Assembly: GCA_964036665.1 (NCBI GenBank)
Contig: OZ038526.1
Span: 21,266,001-21,330,000, forward strand
Length of the DNA stretch: 64,000 nt
Source: Gordius sp. MW1
Lineage: Eukaryota; Nematomorpha; Gordioida; Gordea; Gordiidae
Direction of reading: 5' to 3'
The translations under genes and the position numbers were made by a program. Positions 12,255 through 43,730 of the stretch are shown in pieces (position 1 is the first letter of the stretch; each line of letters opens with the position of its first letter). The notes under the pieces were generated by a model. That model worked only from the letters and a program-made list of their open reading frames with translations, had not been told where the DNA came from and made no database searches.

Positions 12255-12484
12255 TATTAAACGAGTGTTCCCAACTTCTGGCAAATTCGGTACCTTCTTC
12301 AAAATATGGGCAAAGAAAAATAATTTGAAAGTAAGAAAAATGGTTTGTTGACTTTAAAAAAATCATTGAAAATGATACAAGATTTTCTAGATAACTAGTA
12401 ATGATATTATTGTACCAGGTATACATGAAACAAATCTTATCACCAGCATCTATCTGGCCGAAGTTAGTTGGGAACACTCTTAAT
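12255..12484. repeat. short inverted-repeat element (MITE-like)
   Basis: GAGTGTTCCCAACTTCTGGC at the left (from about 12262) is mirrored by GTTGGGAACACTC at the right (to about 12479), with TTAA-like flanks. About 220 bp, non-coding. Class not assigned. Confidence 0.35.
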
Positions 12485-13585
12485 TTGTCACTCATAATTG
12501 TAAATAACTCGAATAAATATCGAAGGAAAAAATAGGAAGAAAATGATTTTGGAGCGAAGAATGTGACCAGATATATGACGTATAAAATAATTTTGATGAG
12601 GAAAAGCCCATTTTATAGCTTAATTTATAAAAATCCTTTGAGAAAAAATGGTTTTCTTTCTTTTCCATTTCTCCGCTGAGCGGGTGAGCAAGGCGTGTTA
12701 GCCAGTGTGCTAATCATATCTTCGTCAGTGTATACTTTCCCATTTTCTGAACCGTTCCTTAATTTAGGTTGAGGAGCTGATCTTCTTTGAAGACTGGGAG
12801 TTCCTGTGTATTCACCAACAAAATGATATTAGAAATAAATTAAAATATTATTCTATAACCATTTAAAAGCGGCTATGCAATCCAAACTTTACCCAACCTC
12901 CAAACAAAAATTGTTGATGGACCCCATGATAAAATAACCTTTGCAATGGTTTACTACGAACATGTATACTATTTTGAAAATCAATATTATCTATCTCGTC
13001 AAATTTATAATGAAAGTTGACGGGAAAGGGATCCAAGAATTCATGTCACATGCATAATTTTGCATAATGATGAAAAATTATTATAAAGAGTCAATTATAT
13101 CAAATTAGTAAACACCTGTCAATTAAATGGTCTATAGTTAGAAATACCTTTTCCTCCCACTTTTTTTTATCAATTCGAGGAGACGAAAAAAAACTAATTT
13201 TCAAAATATGGATTTAACCTTTCTAATTACATACCAATTCGAGACCGTCTATACACTCACTAAGTCGTGTGTTGTGATAAAAAAGCTGAGTTTAGGTTGC
13301 TGTCATCAACTAAGTGTGGACACGAAATTTAAAGTAAAATCAAATTAAAATGTTGCGTAGAGGATATTAGTTTTGAAAACCATCATATGTAAATATTGCG
13401 CAAAATTTAATTATGTAAATCTTCACTACTATTAAAATGTCGCAAATTTCGGTTGATTTGATTGAAAGATTTTATGTTATTTGGGGGATTATAAAGATAA
13501 GATTGATTTTGGGTCAATAAAAGCAAAATTGCAGCGGACAAAATTTAATTATGTACTTGTCTCTTAGAAAAAACGAACTGAGTCG

Positions 13586-13722
13586 TGTTGTAACAACGGC
13601 TTGATTTTCTTTGGCCGACTTATGATTAAACTAAGACTAAAGGTCCACTCTGGTCTTCCTTAAATTTCAACTAAGCCTACAGGTCGACCAAACAAAACCT
13701 AGCTGTTTTTCAAACACTGCAG
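13586..13722. repeat. hAT-like MITE family M1, degenerate copy
   Basis: GTGTTGTAACAACGGCTTG at the left and CAAAACCTAGCTGTTTTTCA at the right are decayed M1 ends; the middle shares AGGTCGACC and the AAACTAAGACTAA word with the copies at 23283 and 62452. Just 3' of the formin gene. Confidence 0.6.
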
Positions 13723-13988
13723 TCAGTTACTTGGGCAATAGAATATGTCTAGTTGGAAATAATATATAAAATATGAATCCAAAAATAACTTTTATACGTA
13801 AAACTTTTAAATTTTAGAAATGTAGAAAAAACACAATATTATAATTTACAAAATATGTGCTTTTCTACTATAATTAATAAAATTACGATATTTTTACAAA
13901 ATGAATATAGGCTAAAAATGTTATAAATTTCCTTATATGGTTCCAATGCATGTTTACATTTTTTAAAATGGTATGAAATTTTGCAAAT

Positions 13989-33604
<19,616 letters not shown>

Positions 33605-34200
33605 CTTGAATTTTAAAGATGCTTTCAGGGAAGTGTAATAATATTTAAATGAATGCTTCTCGAAGAAATTGAATCGCCCTGTTGATTATTCATTAGGGGG
33701 GAGGCTTTTGACTTTTCTAGAATATAAAAAATTTCAAACTTCTAAGGAATTTCTTTTGAAGACCGAGAGAATTCTAAGGATCCTCCACTTCTGGAATTTT
33801 CCACGAATCTTAATCTCTCCCCCGACGGGGTGTATATGATAAAACAGATGATCACTCCGGACCTTCCTGTGAGGTCAAACGTCCTAAAATCAGCTGGGGT
33901 GATAAAAGTGGCAATGCAAGGGCTAAAGCGTAGAGGTGGGTGGGAAGGGGTGAAAATCAAAGTTATTAACACTATAAAAATCTGATTGGAGGAATGCGAA
34001 GATGAGATTAGCTAACCAAGGATATTTTTGATGTAATAGTGTTTTATATGAGAATCATAATACACCACCTCTGTTGTTGTTAAAGGAAATAAAAATCGAT
34101 CGAAATTCAAGCGCGCGCAGAGCAGGCCTACTCTAAACATCTAAAACTTCGAAAGTGCGAAGAAATTTCCAAACGAAGATTTAAACCTAAAGATGGGGGG
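33605..34200 (-). promoter_or_regulatory. region directly upstream of formin exon 1
   Basis: Less AT-rich and less repeat-like than its surroundings. Contains CAGCTG at 33891, a GCGCGCGC stretch near 34110 and a CTTTCGAAG palindrome near 34146. It could be promoter/5' UTR, or 3' end of a long first intron if 40544-40756 is the true first exon. An open minus frame at 33742-33972 has no recognised family. Confidence 0.35.
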
Positions 34201-35364
34201 GGGGGTGATTAAAATGATTTTCCTAGATAATATGAATCAGAATATTATTGAAAAAAAAAAAAATTTTTTGGGGGGAGTGGCTTAAAAAATTTATTTGCTT
34301 AAATAATGTGTATAAATGGCATATTTTAGGTTTTATGAGAATATAATCCTCACCCATCAAAACTCGGGGGGGAGGGGGGGTTGGCCCCGCCCTCTGTGTC
34401 CAAAATTTCATATATTGCAATTTATTTTCAGTATTTTAGTAATTAGGTTCAAAAAATTTACGTTATATGAAAGTTATTTTGGAGAGAAAGTAAATTTTGA
34501 TCATTTAGTACAAATTATGAATGAGAATTTGTGGTAGTGTTTGTGACAAACTATTTTTGACACGTCTCGCTTTAATTTTCATAATTAGCCAAGGTCGCAC
34601 ATCGCGCGTCTTGTGACAACTGCCATATGTTTTTAAGGTACAATAAACTTTGTTCTTATAACTATAATTATAATCAAATATCGTTTTCCCAAGGGCATAT
34701 TAATAATTCGTAGACTAATAAAAGTTACAAAATATTTTTAGCCGAGTTGCTTTTTCTCATTAAAATTAATCGTCTGCTTAACTTTTTCACTTCATTAATT
34801 TTTATCATTGGTGCAAAAATGGGAGGCATATGGTATATATTTTATGATCAATTATAAATTAAATAAATTCCTTTCATTTTCTACTTTTTATTATATTGAC
34901 TAAAAAAGTTTTGTAATTAGTCCAACAAAGTCTAAAATAGTCAAAAAATATATTATAAGTAATATTTCTAATTATCAAATGAAAATATAATGTTAAAACT
35001 GCTTAAAAACTCTAAAATTAGAAGTTTAGAGGTACTTAAAATCATAAGTTTTTATCCGAGAAGTCATACGTAATTTATTTGGAATTAGCGAGTCAAAAAT
35101 AAAATTTCATAGCATAAATATCATTAAAATATAGGAAATTTTATGGAATGGCCCTAGGAATTACAAATATCTGCTCTTTTTAAGCCCGACTCGAAGCCAA
35201 AGTCTTTTAAATTGTGGCCCTACTCGAGCCTGACCCAAAATCATTTTTTAATCGTTACTTTTGTAGGCAAGTTTTTAAATTTGCTATGCAATTTGTGGGC
35301 TCGTTTTTGGTTGTCCGTTGTCCGTCCCTATCTATTTGCATTGGGTATAATATTAGGTTATCGA
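34201..35364. other. AT-rich DNA with G runs, nothing recognised
   Basis: Poly-G near 34195 and 34366 and a poly-A/poly-T stretch near 34250. No coding or paired repeat signal. Confidence 0.5.
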
Positions 35365-35487
35365 TTTTTTAAATTAATGCATGAGAAAGAGGTGCCCCAC
35401 CCCTCATCTCTATCTCCCTCGCTGTGTTATTTTTTAAATTAACGCATAAGAGGTGCCCCACCCCTCATCTCTATCTCCCTCGCTTTC
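35365..35487. repeat. tandem duplication of about 66 bp
   Basis: AAATTAATGCATGAGAAAGAGGTGCCCC...CTCCCTCGCT is followed at once by a close second copy starting AAATTAACGCATAAGAGG. Lies at the edge of repeat A. Confidence 0.7.
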
Positions 35488-35584
35488 GGGCGGGGTCGGG
35501 TTTTAATTGCTACGTTAAATTAATGCATAAGTATATCTATTCGTTTTTGAATTGGGTAACATTGATATTAATTGCTATAATTAC

Positions 35585-37020
35585 CCTATGCCCTCCACTA
35601 CAAGGGCCTATGCCTCTACTGATATAGGTCCCTGTGCCTCTACAAAAGCCTATGCCTCTATTAATGTGGGTTCGAACCCCGGCGAACGTTCTGAATTGCT
35701 GGTTCGATTCCCGGAGAGGGCAAAATTTTTTTATTTTTTAAATTAAATTAATATATTTTTCCTGTTACTACCATTAATAATATGACTTTTTGGCCGTCCG
35801 CTTGTTCTATTATTGTTTCATTTTATTATATAATAAACATAAATAAAAGTTGTTTACTTTTAATTGCTATGCAATTTAACTAGTTTTTGGGTTAGAATCC
35901 CGGAGTTTTTTGACTCTTATGATTGTTCTTGTTATTATCATTGATAATAAGACTTTTGGCCGTCCGCTGGCTCCTGACAGATGAAAAAAATGACCATTGG
36001 CCAAAATGTGAATCGAAATTATTTTTTTCGTTTTTTTTGACTATTATGATTGTTCCTGTTACTACCATTGCTATTATGACTTTTTGGCCGTCCGCTGGCT
36101 CCTGACCGATGGAAAAAATGACCATTGGCCAAAATGTGGATCGAAATTATTTTTTTCGTTTTTTTTGACTATTATGATTGTTCCTGTTCCTACCATTGCT
36201 ATTATGACTTTTTGGCCGTCCGCTGGCTGCTGACCAATAGAATAAAATGACCATTAGCCAAAATGTGATTCGAAAATTTTTTTTTCATTTTTTTTGACTA
36301 TTATGAATTTATATCCACTTTTACCGTGTCCTGGCTGCTGACCAATGGAAAAAAATGACCATTGGCCAAAATGCGATTCGAAAATTTTTTTTTCGTTTTT
36401 TTACTCCTATGAATTTATATCCATTTTTACCGTGTGCTGGCTGCTGACCAATAGAAAAAATGACCATTGGCCAAAGTGAGCATCAAATTATTTTTCCGTT
36501 TTTTTGGCTATCATTGACTTATAGAGTATCTGTTGGTACTGACCAATGGAGAAAAAATGACCATTCGCCTATTTTTTGATTTTTTTAATTAAAAATTGTT
36601 CAAATTCAACAAAAAATTTTTCCCAACAATTCTGCAAATTCTTAACATTGTGATGTTTTATAATATAATGTTTGTTAGACCCATAATCACTAAAGGCCGT
36701 AAAAACTAATGTAATACGCAACTAGATGCAAACACTAAATCTAACCCTAACCCTTGCCTATATTACATTTTGCCTATATTACATTTTGCCTATAAATGGA
36801 AAATTTGTATAAACAATTAATTAATCATTAGGCATTTAATACCCCCCTATAGGCATTCTCGCCCCTTCCCACCTTTCTCGCCCATAAATTGCATAGCAAA
36901 TATGATACATTTATACGAAGTATAGATGAGTCGTCCCCCCTTCCCTTCCCCCCTTCCCTTCCCCCCTTCCCTTCTCCCCTCCCCCTTCCCACGAGGGCCG
37001 AAGGCCCGAGTTTATATATA
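35585..37020 (+). repeat. dispersed repeat A, plus copy, with tRNA-like head and tandem array
   Basis: Head at 35590-35720 has CCTATGCCTCTA repeated three or four times and two B-box-like words, GGGTTCGAACCCC and GGTTCGATTCCCGG, the latter followed by GAGAGGGCA. From about 35905 to 36570 come five to six tandem units of roughly 115-130 bp (GGCCGTCCGCTGGCTCCTGA, ATGACCATTGGCCAAAATG). A telomere-like CTAACCCTAACCC lies at about 36737. The end (36840-37020) has ATTGCATAGCAA, TATACGAAGTATAGATGAGT and GGGCCGAAGGCCCG. Same order as 2430-3350 on the other strand. Confidence 0.6.
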
Positions 37021-37244
37021 TATAGTCGAAACTTCTTAATCGCAAATCGGATTATCGCGGAAATCTTTTAATCGCGAAGTTAACCGCCATTTTGTTTGTT
37101 TGAACTATAATATTAATAAAAACATCGTTTATTGACAAATCGCTTAATAGTACAATATCGGATATTCACAAACATTTTCGAGTCCTTAAATTAACCAGAT
37201 AATTATTTAAATATCGTTTTATTGCGAAGGGTAAGAAATGAATA

Positions 37245-37875
37245 TCTATATATAAAGTAAAGTGTATGTATGTATGTAAGGGCTTATTCTGAAACAACCG
37301 CCCGATTTGCGCGAAAATTTAGCCGTAGATGCCCAGGGCGGCCAGAAGTAAAATAGCTTTTGCAGAACCCTAAAATTCTTTTTAGTTTTAAAAAAGGGCT
37401 AAATTCTAAAACTACCGGCCCAATTCGCGCGAAAATTTAGCCGTAGATGCCTAGGGCGGCCAGGGGTAAAATAGCTTTTCAGATTTATAAAATACCTTTT
37501 CGTTTTAAAAATATGGGACATGGTTTAAAAAACTATTTAAATTTTATACATTATCATTGGGTTTTATACAGCCGTGGTACTTTTTGTCACCCAATTATGC
37601 ATTTTATCGTTATCACCTCACATTATAACCTATAAAATTAACAAATACCTTATAAGTATTTTAAATTGTTACAGGTTTATTAAATTATTAATAAATATGC
37701 CTTTTCCTATTATTAAATTAAATAATATTTATTTCAATAATATAGCATTATATTTTTTAATCATTAACTCTCCTACAGATGACTCAAAATTTTTCAAATA
37801 TGTTCTATTGATTCATGCCAATTATTTAGCTGATTAAGGACTAAGTCAAAGCGACGCTTGGCCGGGCAAAGCTAG
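37245..37875 (+). mobile_element. non-autonomous Helitron-like element
   Basis: Starts A|TCTATATATAAAGTAAAG with GTATGTATGTA and ends GGCCGGGCAAAGCTAG|T. The block with TTCGCGCGAAAATTTAGCCG is present twice, as in the copy at 4272-4718. No coding capacity. Confidence 0.7.
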
Positions 37876-37929
37876 TTTAATATAATGTACATATACTTTT
37901 ATTTGCATCGTTTAATCGCGAAATATCGG

Positions 37930-38545
37930 TTAATCGCGAAATTTTTCCAGGCCCAAGGCTTTGCAATTAAACAAACGGTTTTGACGTATATGAAAAAATA
38001 TTTTAAACCAGAATTCATGTTATATCCCTGCAAAAATTGCAATAAGGAAATAGATATCTGGGCTCATCACCCACTCCATTGCAAGTTAGACAAATGTCGC
38101 TTTGTCCGTCATCAAAAAATAAATCCTTTGATTCAATCAGCTTTAGCCGGCACTCCTTCCATCCTCGAACCATCCGCTACTTTCTTGTGCGGAAGACCGT
38201 AAAACACACAAATACCGATCCATTGCACAATCAAAAATTTTTATTCCAATAGTAGCTTCCTGTTCCGCTACTTTTGGCAAGAAAGCATTAGCGTTTTTTA
38301 AATCGATAGGAAACTGATCCCCCAAACCTAAACACTCACCCAGATTTATTTTACGCCAAAAAATCGGCATTTTGATAGCTAAATATAATTACAAATCTTT
38401 ATCTGACACATGGCCCGTGTTGGCTATTGACGAATCTGATGAATAGATTTTTATTTATAATATAATTTTATGCTCGTTTATTGTATATTTTATGTATCAA
38501 TTTTACCTAATAAAAGCATTTAACTTTAAAAAAAAAATTGAAATT
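37930..38545 (+). pseudogene. LINE C-terminal and 3' end, family L2X
   Basis: Reads YPCKNCNKEIDIWAHHPLHC, a CX2C...HX4C zinc-knuckle pattern, then RHQKINPLIQSAL and PSILEP. In related retroelements LEP is followed by a D-x-KRPDG segment belonging to a restriction-like endonuclease region. Here the frame jumps to AEDRKTHKYRSI and then FIPIVASCSATFGKKALAFF, so that core is deleted. A stop follows (about 38310). The 3' end has TAATAAAAGCATTTAA and a poly-A with TTGAAATTGAAATTG. Dead copy. Confidence 0.65.
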
Positions 38546-40490
38546 GAAATTGCAATCTCGCAAAGTTCAACAAGTAAGTAATGTTTATAGACAAAGCCTA
38601 GGCCTTTTTTAATTATTGGGTCGAGCTGGGCCAGGTCAGACCACTTGACCGGGTGTTATAGAATTTTAAGACCAGACAAATTTGAGTTCAAACCAGCTAA
38701 CACTCGAGTTTTTAATATAAAAATATTATTTTAACATCTAAACTATTGCTGTGATATCAATTTATTCCAATTTTTTTTGTAAAAATTATAAATAATCAGT
38801 TTTAATATATATACAAAAAAAAGATAAAATAATAACTAAAAGAAAAAATTATCAATTTTTTTAATTTTATAGTTATGTTTTTATAAGGTGTAATACATAT
38901 TTTGTGAAATTGTTCTTTATGCCTACCAAAGTTTTAATTTCAAATACATTTTTATTTTGAAAAATTAAATTAAACCCAGTTAATATTAAATACCCCTCCT
39001 AAATTTTTAAAATGAGTTTTTAACTATTTGAAAATTTTTGTATTCAAATAGCCAAAAATTAATTTGGGCTTTGTTTGTCAATCCTAGATTAAATTAGAAA
39101 TTCTATCTAAAGAGGGGGGGGGGGGGACAATTAACCCAATCTACCCCTCTTTCACTTAATAGAATATTTCCTAGTATTCAATATAATTATTTGTTAAGTT
39201 TTTATTTTGGCTACATTCCTAAAATACATACCTATTAAAATAAAATAAAAATTATAAAATTTAAATTTTTCAAAAATATTAATATATCTTGGTTTTATAC
39301 AGCCAAAATAGTTCATTTGAAGAAAAAAGTAACGTTTAAATATATTTTGGAAAATCTAAATGAATATTAAATATTAAAAAATATAAGCAAAATTTTATAA
39401 AAATCAGAAAAAAAATTGTGCACCCCCCCCCCCCCCCTTCCTATTATTTGTTTCAAATGTTTAATATATTATCTTTCTCTCTCCTAATTCCCCAAAAACT
39501 GTCCACTTGACTAAATCCCTTAACTAATGGGCGTTCCCTTCCCTCAGGGTGCGATAAATATTTGGACGGGGGGTAAGGAGCAAGAGGGCGGAGAGGGTGG
39601 GGGTAAAAACAAGTTGATTATCTTTAAATCCTTTGGTATAATTCTTGTATAAAAATTTAAAAAAAATAAATTTTGAAATTTAAGCCGAGTTGCATTTTTC
39701 TTTTCAACCACCAATATTTAATCCGGTTTGAGGCCGGCCTAAGTCTGACCTGAGTCCGGCCAAATATATCCGGAAATATAAATTCGATTAAAACAGCGTA
39801 GCCGACCGCCATTAATAAATTATATTTATTACAAATATAATGTAATAAATAAAAGGAAAATAACGTAATAGTTTTTTAAATTGTTTTTTTTGGCTAGAGT
39901 GCGCCTCGGGCCGGGCTCAGGTCCCGGTCCACTTAGGCCGGCCTGGGCCTAGAAATGTATGAAGGCCCTGTTTTTGCTTATAGTAAATGGGTTAATTTTA
40001 TTGAACAAAGCAATTTAATTTTTTACAGTATTTGAAGCGATACTATAATAGCTAAAAAAATTTCTATTACTTTATCAAAAATTCTTTCCTAGCAATTTCG
40101 GGGTATAAAAGTGTAAACCAATGAAAGCAGCAATTGAAATTTAAGTTTATTAATTAGAAAACTATAAAAATAAGCTTTATTTATAAAATGATTTTTTCTT
40201 GGTTGCTTTATATAAATTAATTTTCATTTTTCTAAAAAATTGTTTTTTTAATTGAAATCTTTTACGTTTATTTACAGGTAAATTTATATTTAATTGCCTC
40301 AATATTATATTATATATTATTTAGTATCAATAAATCCTGTATAATTAATTTCATTTTTTAACATTATTACATATGATTGAGTAACCTTTTTATTTACGAA
40401 AAACTTTGTATAACTAATTATGTAAAACCTTAAATGTTTTATATAATAATAAACATATTTTTCCTATTTTATTCATTTATTTATATATTT
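38546..40490. other. repeat-rich intergenic DNA
   Basis: AT-rich with poly-G at 39114 and poly-C at 39423. At 39718-39965 a GC-rich inverted pair lies around an AT core: GGCCGGCCTAAGTCTGACC on the left and GTCCACTTAGGCCGGCC on the right. No gene seen. Confidence 0.45.
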
Positions 40491-40543
40491 TTTTAATTTT
40501 TAATATTTAACGCAAAATGGAAGACTTGTATACGATTTATTAC

Positions 40544-40756
40544 CTCTGCGCCTATTAGAGTGTTGTGTAATAACAAATTCGACTTGGTCAAAACAGCTGA
40601 TGAAGTCATCCGCGTAATCAATTGACCGTTCTGGGCAAAGTTTGTCATCTGATTTTGAATCAGCTGATTGTCAACATCCTCACCCGATTCGCTGCCGGAA
40701 TAATAAGAGGTCGAAGATGATGTGGACATATTGGTCACGAAATCGAAATTACGCAA
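40544..40756 (-). CDS. candidate 5' coding exon, possibly first exon of the formin
   Basis: A minus-strand open exon of 71 codons from ATG at 40756 to GCAGAG|GTAATA, phase 0. Composition is like the formin's linker: a Ser/Thr/Tyr run, then SGSESGEDVDNQL and NGQLITRMTSS, and it carries two AWCAGCTGWT words like many formin exons. Formin exon 1 at 33604 is preceded by ...AAATTCAAG|ATG, also phase 0, so the two could be spliced with a 6.9-kb intron, extending the protein to about 1619 residues. No homologue is recognised for this segment. Alternatively it starts an unrelated gene or is chance. Confidence 0.4.
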
Positions 40757-41829
40757 AATATTTTTAATTTAACAATTAAAAAATTTGCCAATTTTAAACA
40801 AAATTTTAAAACTATAAACAATTTCTTCATTTTTCCCCGATCTTTTTTTATTTTTAAGTAAGTCGAGGGGACTAAAAGGAACTTTAAAGTTTATAAACGT
40901 TATAATTTGAACATAGCTCATGTAATCATATGGATGAATGCTCTCGATACCACATATCACTTAAGAAGGTATATAAAGGAGATTAATTTTTCTAGCCCCC
41001 CCCCCCTCCCTCTACTAGCTCATAGTAATTGTTATAATCTACATTGATATTTTCCCATGGATTTGAAGTCCATATGTTAAAGTACAAATCAGAACAAATT
41101 AATTAAAAACAACTGATCCATTAATCTCTTATAAAAGGTAAGTTTTGAAGTTTTTTTTAAATTTGTACCAAATATTTTCTGGTATTAGTATGGGGAGACG
41201 AAAAAGTATTTATAAAAATTTTGAATTTTAAAGAATCATATTTTTATACCATTTTTGATGGCTAAATATCTAGCAGGGAGTGTGCTGTTTAATGAATTTT
41301 CTCAATTTTTATTTTTTCCAACAATTTACATATGAAATTTAAAAATAATTACACGTTGCAAATAGATTTTTCTTGTTAATATAAAAATAATTAATGTACA
41401 TTATAAATACAAACGTTTATTTATACCGCAAAAAACATAATTAAAAATCTAAAATTTTGTAACAGGAGGTCCGGTTACGGGCCGTTCAGGCTGACCCGTT
41501 GTTTTATTTTCAATCAGAAGCCAGTCCAATCCGGGCCCGCGGGCCGAGACGTGCAAGTCTATAGGCAAAACTACCCAATTTGGGGAGGGGCGTTAAATTT
41601 GGGTCTGAAAATTTTGATTAACCAAAAATTAATTAAAATTATATAGATTTAATATCTGTTTGATAGCGGTTTCCAAATTTTAGTGTAGCGGACTGGAGCA
41701 TTACTAAGATTTTTGATAATTTGCAACATTATTATGTTATGTCAAAGAGCATTCCTTCTTAAATCCACTATTTGGATGGATGGGGGGGGGGGCAAATGCC
41801 ACTATATTTACCCTCTGGTCATAATTTCC

Positions 41830-42110
41830 ATTAATAATAATATAAATTAATGCCATATGCTCTAAGTTACACTTTTGTTATCGACTTAATACACCATCTT
41901 GAAATGTGGAAATCTAAATCAAGAAACTACTCAGAAATTAACAATACTACTATAATTTTTTGTCCCATTGCGACAACCACCCTCACAACCTTTGGCCCCC
42001 AAGCCTTACAAAATATTAAAAAAATAGGGAAACATATCGTTTTTTATACGACACAAAATCGGCGGCACTATCTGTAAATATAATTCATTAGCCATAGCCA
42101 TAGTAATATG
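41830..42110 (+). pseudogene. LINE C-terminal fragment, family L2X
   Basis: RNYSEINNTTIIFCPIATTT followed by TFGPQALQNIKKIG matches the C-terminal pattern of 38203-38330 (KYRSI...FIPIVASCSATFGKKAL), then a stop and TGTAAATATAATTCATTAGC shared with 44730-45110. Confidence 0.6.
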
Positions 42111-43114
42111 TTCCCCATTATTTATGATTCTTATTTTTTAATTTATTTATCTAACCTTCACAAAATATGTAATTCTTTTTATAAAAATAATAAATGATTC
42201 ATTTAGTCATAAGCTATAAAATTTAAGTAACCAACTAAATTTTAAAATATTTGGACAAGCACTATCATTATGGAAATCTTAAAACTTCAACAATCTATAG
42301 ATGGCGCTACAATTATTAAAGCATGTTTAGCATCAGAGGTCATAATCGTTTCAATATTTTTGCTCAAACCCGGCCCGGTTTGATTTTATAATTTAACCGG
42401 CCTGAACCCTTCTAAGTGCCTGCCCGGCCATGCCCGAATTATTAGAGCTGCCAGAAATGCCTCTGTGTAGGGTGTCAGCACTAAGCGTGTTAACACTAAA
42501 CACCCCTTTTGATTGGGTGGAAGCATGATTAATTGCTTTTTCGCATGCTTTCCCTTCAATGGGATTGGGTAGAGGCTTGTTAGACGAGATATTATCAAAC
42601 AATTTTAGCTCGTGTTAATAACATCCAATCATAATAGTGATATTACTACCTTTCTGGATTTCGATTTGAAACAAATATTTTTCATGTTTTTTAATTACTA
42701 AATATCGCTTTGTTAATACATTTTAAAATATCTATTCATTTTAAATACAAAGATTGGTTTTAAAAAAAATTTAAAGTCGAAAAGGATAAAATATCGATAT
42801 CTCTGAAACAATGAAGATTTGTTTTTAGTAAAGAAAACTTTCACAATAATTGCAGGTAGCATAGATTTATTATGTGTAAAATGGTTAAAAACATATACTT
42901 TTTTCCCCTTCTTTAGTACCAAAATTATCCAAATTTAACATAGTCTCTAATTAAAAATTTCGCCTAGATGGCATCAATTAGAGTTTATTTTTTATTTTGT
43001 ATCGGTATTCGTACAACGGGTTATTTTCTTGATTTATTATAAATTTCAAATGTATATGTACATAAATAAAATCTAGGCCTAAATGACAAAAAAATTTAAT
43101 ACAAAAACCCTTAA

Positions 43115-43235
43115 AAATTAATCAGGTATTGGTTTTAACCCTTGAGACGTGACGATGTGTCCTAAAAATTCAATTTCCTTTATTCCCCATTTACATTTTT
43201 GTAAGTATCGAATAGTCGTTGGATTACCTGTTCAA
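43115..43235 (-). pseudogene. Ty3/gypsy reverse-transcriptase fragment
   Basis: On the minus strand KEIEFLGHIVTSQGLKP, the conserved block after the RT catalytic core in gypsy elements, preceded by a HVEQVIQRLFDTYKN-like stretch with a frame break. Isolated relic without LTRs. Confidence 0.75.
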
Positions 43236-43476
43236 CGTGGATTTTAAATATTTGAATGTATTCACTTTTATGATTAGGGAGCGTGAATATTAAAATAATA
43301 AAGGTTAATAAATTAATGAATCCTTTTAAGTAATATATACTATATTTATTACTTTTGATAGGGACTGGAGCAGCAACAGCTTCCCCCCCCCTTCCCTAAT
43401 TGAACTAAAAACTCATTCGCCCCCCCCCCCCCCCCCCTAATCCAAAACCTGGCTACGTCCATTAATTTGGGTGAAT

Positions 43477-43730
43477 CGGGGTCAAAGTAGCAGAATGATA
43501 AAAAGTAGCAGAATAATATTTTTTTAGATTATCAATATATTAGAATTAAATCTCAAATGGGGAGGGAAATTGATGTGCAAATAACCCTAACCCTAACCCG
43601 AACCTAAAACGCCAACCTAAAACACTAACCCTAACCCTCCTGAATATGTTCAGTCCTGACTTGATCAGTTCTGAGCAATCTTAATCAGTTCTGACCAATT
43701 TGGCTCTATTTTTCTGCTACTTTGACCGGG
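43477..43730 (+). repeat. MITE family T1 carrying telomere-like repeats
   Basis: Ends CGGGGTCAAAGTAGCAGAAT and TTCTGCTACTTTGACCGGG are inverted repeats. The core has AACCCTAACCCTAACCCG and CACTAACCCTAACCCTCC separated by AACCTAAAACGCC. Opposite orientation to the copy at 25338-25524. Confidence 0.75.

Larger units (their letters stand above)
11161..13988. other. 3' intergenic region between transporter and formin
   Basis: AT-rich DNA between two convergent genes. Two CAGCTG words lie just after the transporter stop (11167, 11182). A short inverted-repeat element at 12255-12484 and a degenerate hAT-like MITE at 13586-13722 are listed separately. The small open frames here have no recognisable family and are probably chance. 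Confidence 0.5.

Noticed and set aside
12187-12495. Minus-strand open frame of 102 codons between transporter and formin
   Set aside because: Overlaps a short inverted-repeat element, no family recognised, AT-biased composition.
35660-35722. Possible tRNA gene from GGTTCGATTCCCGG followed by GAGAGGGCA
   Set aside because: No matching acceptor stem, D-arm or anticodon arm upstream; kept only as a tRNA-like repeat head.
38143-38370. Minus-strand frame starting MPIFWRKINLG, and a similar start at about 26900
   Set aside because: At first looked like first exons of a duplicated gene, but the plus strand of both carries a LINE C-terminus and 3' end, which explains the similarity.
43582-43640. 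Telomere or subtelomere at this position
   Set aside because: The CCCTAA words are short, imperfect and bounded by MITE inverted ends, with genes on both sides.
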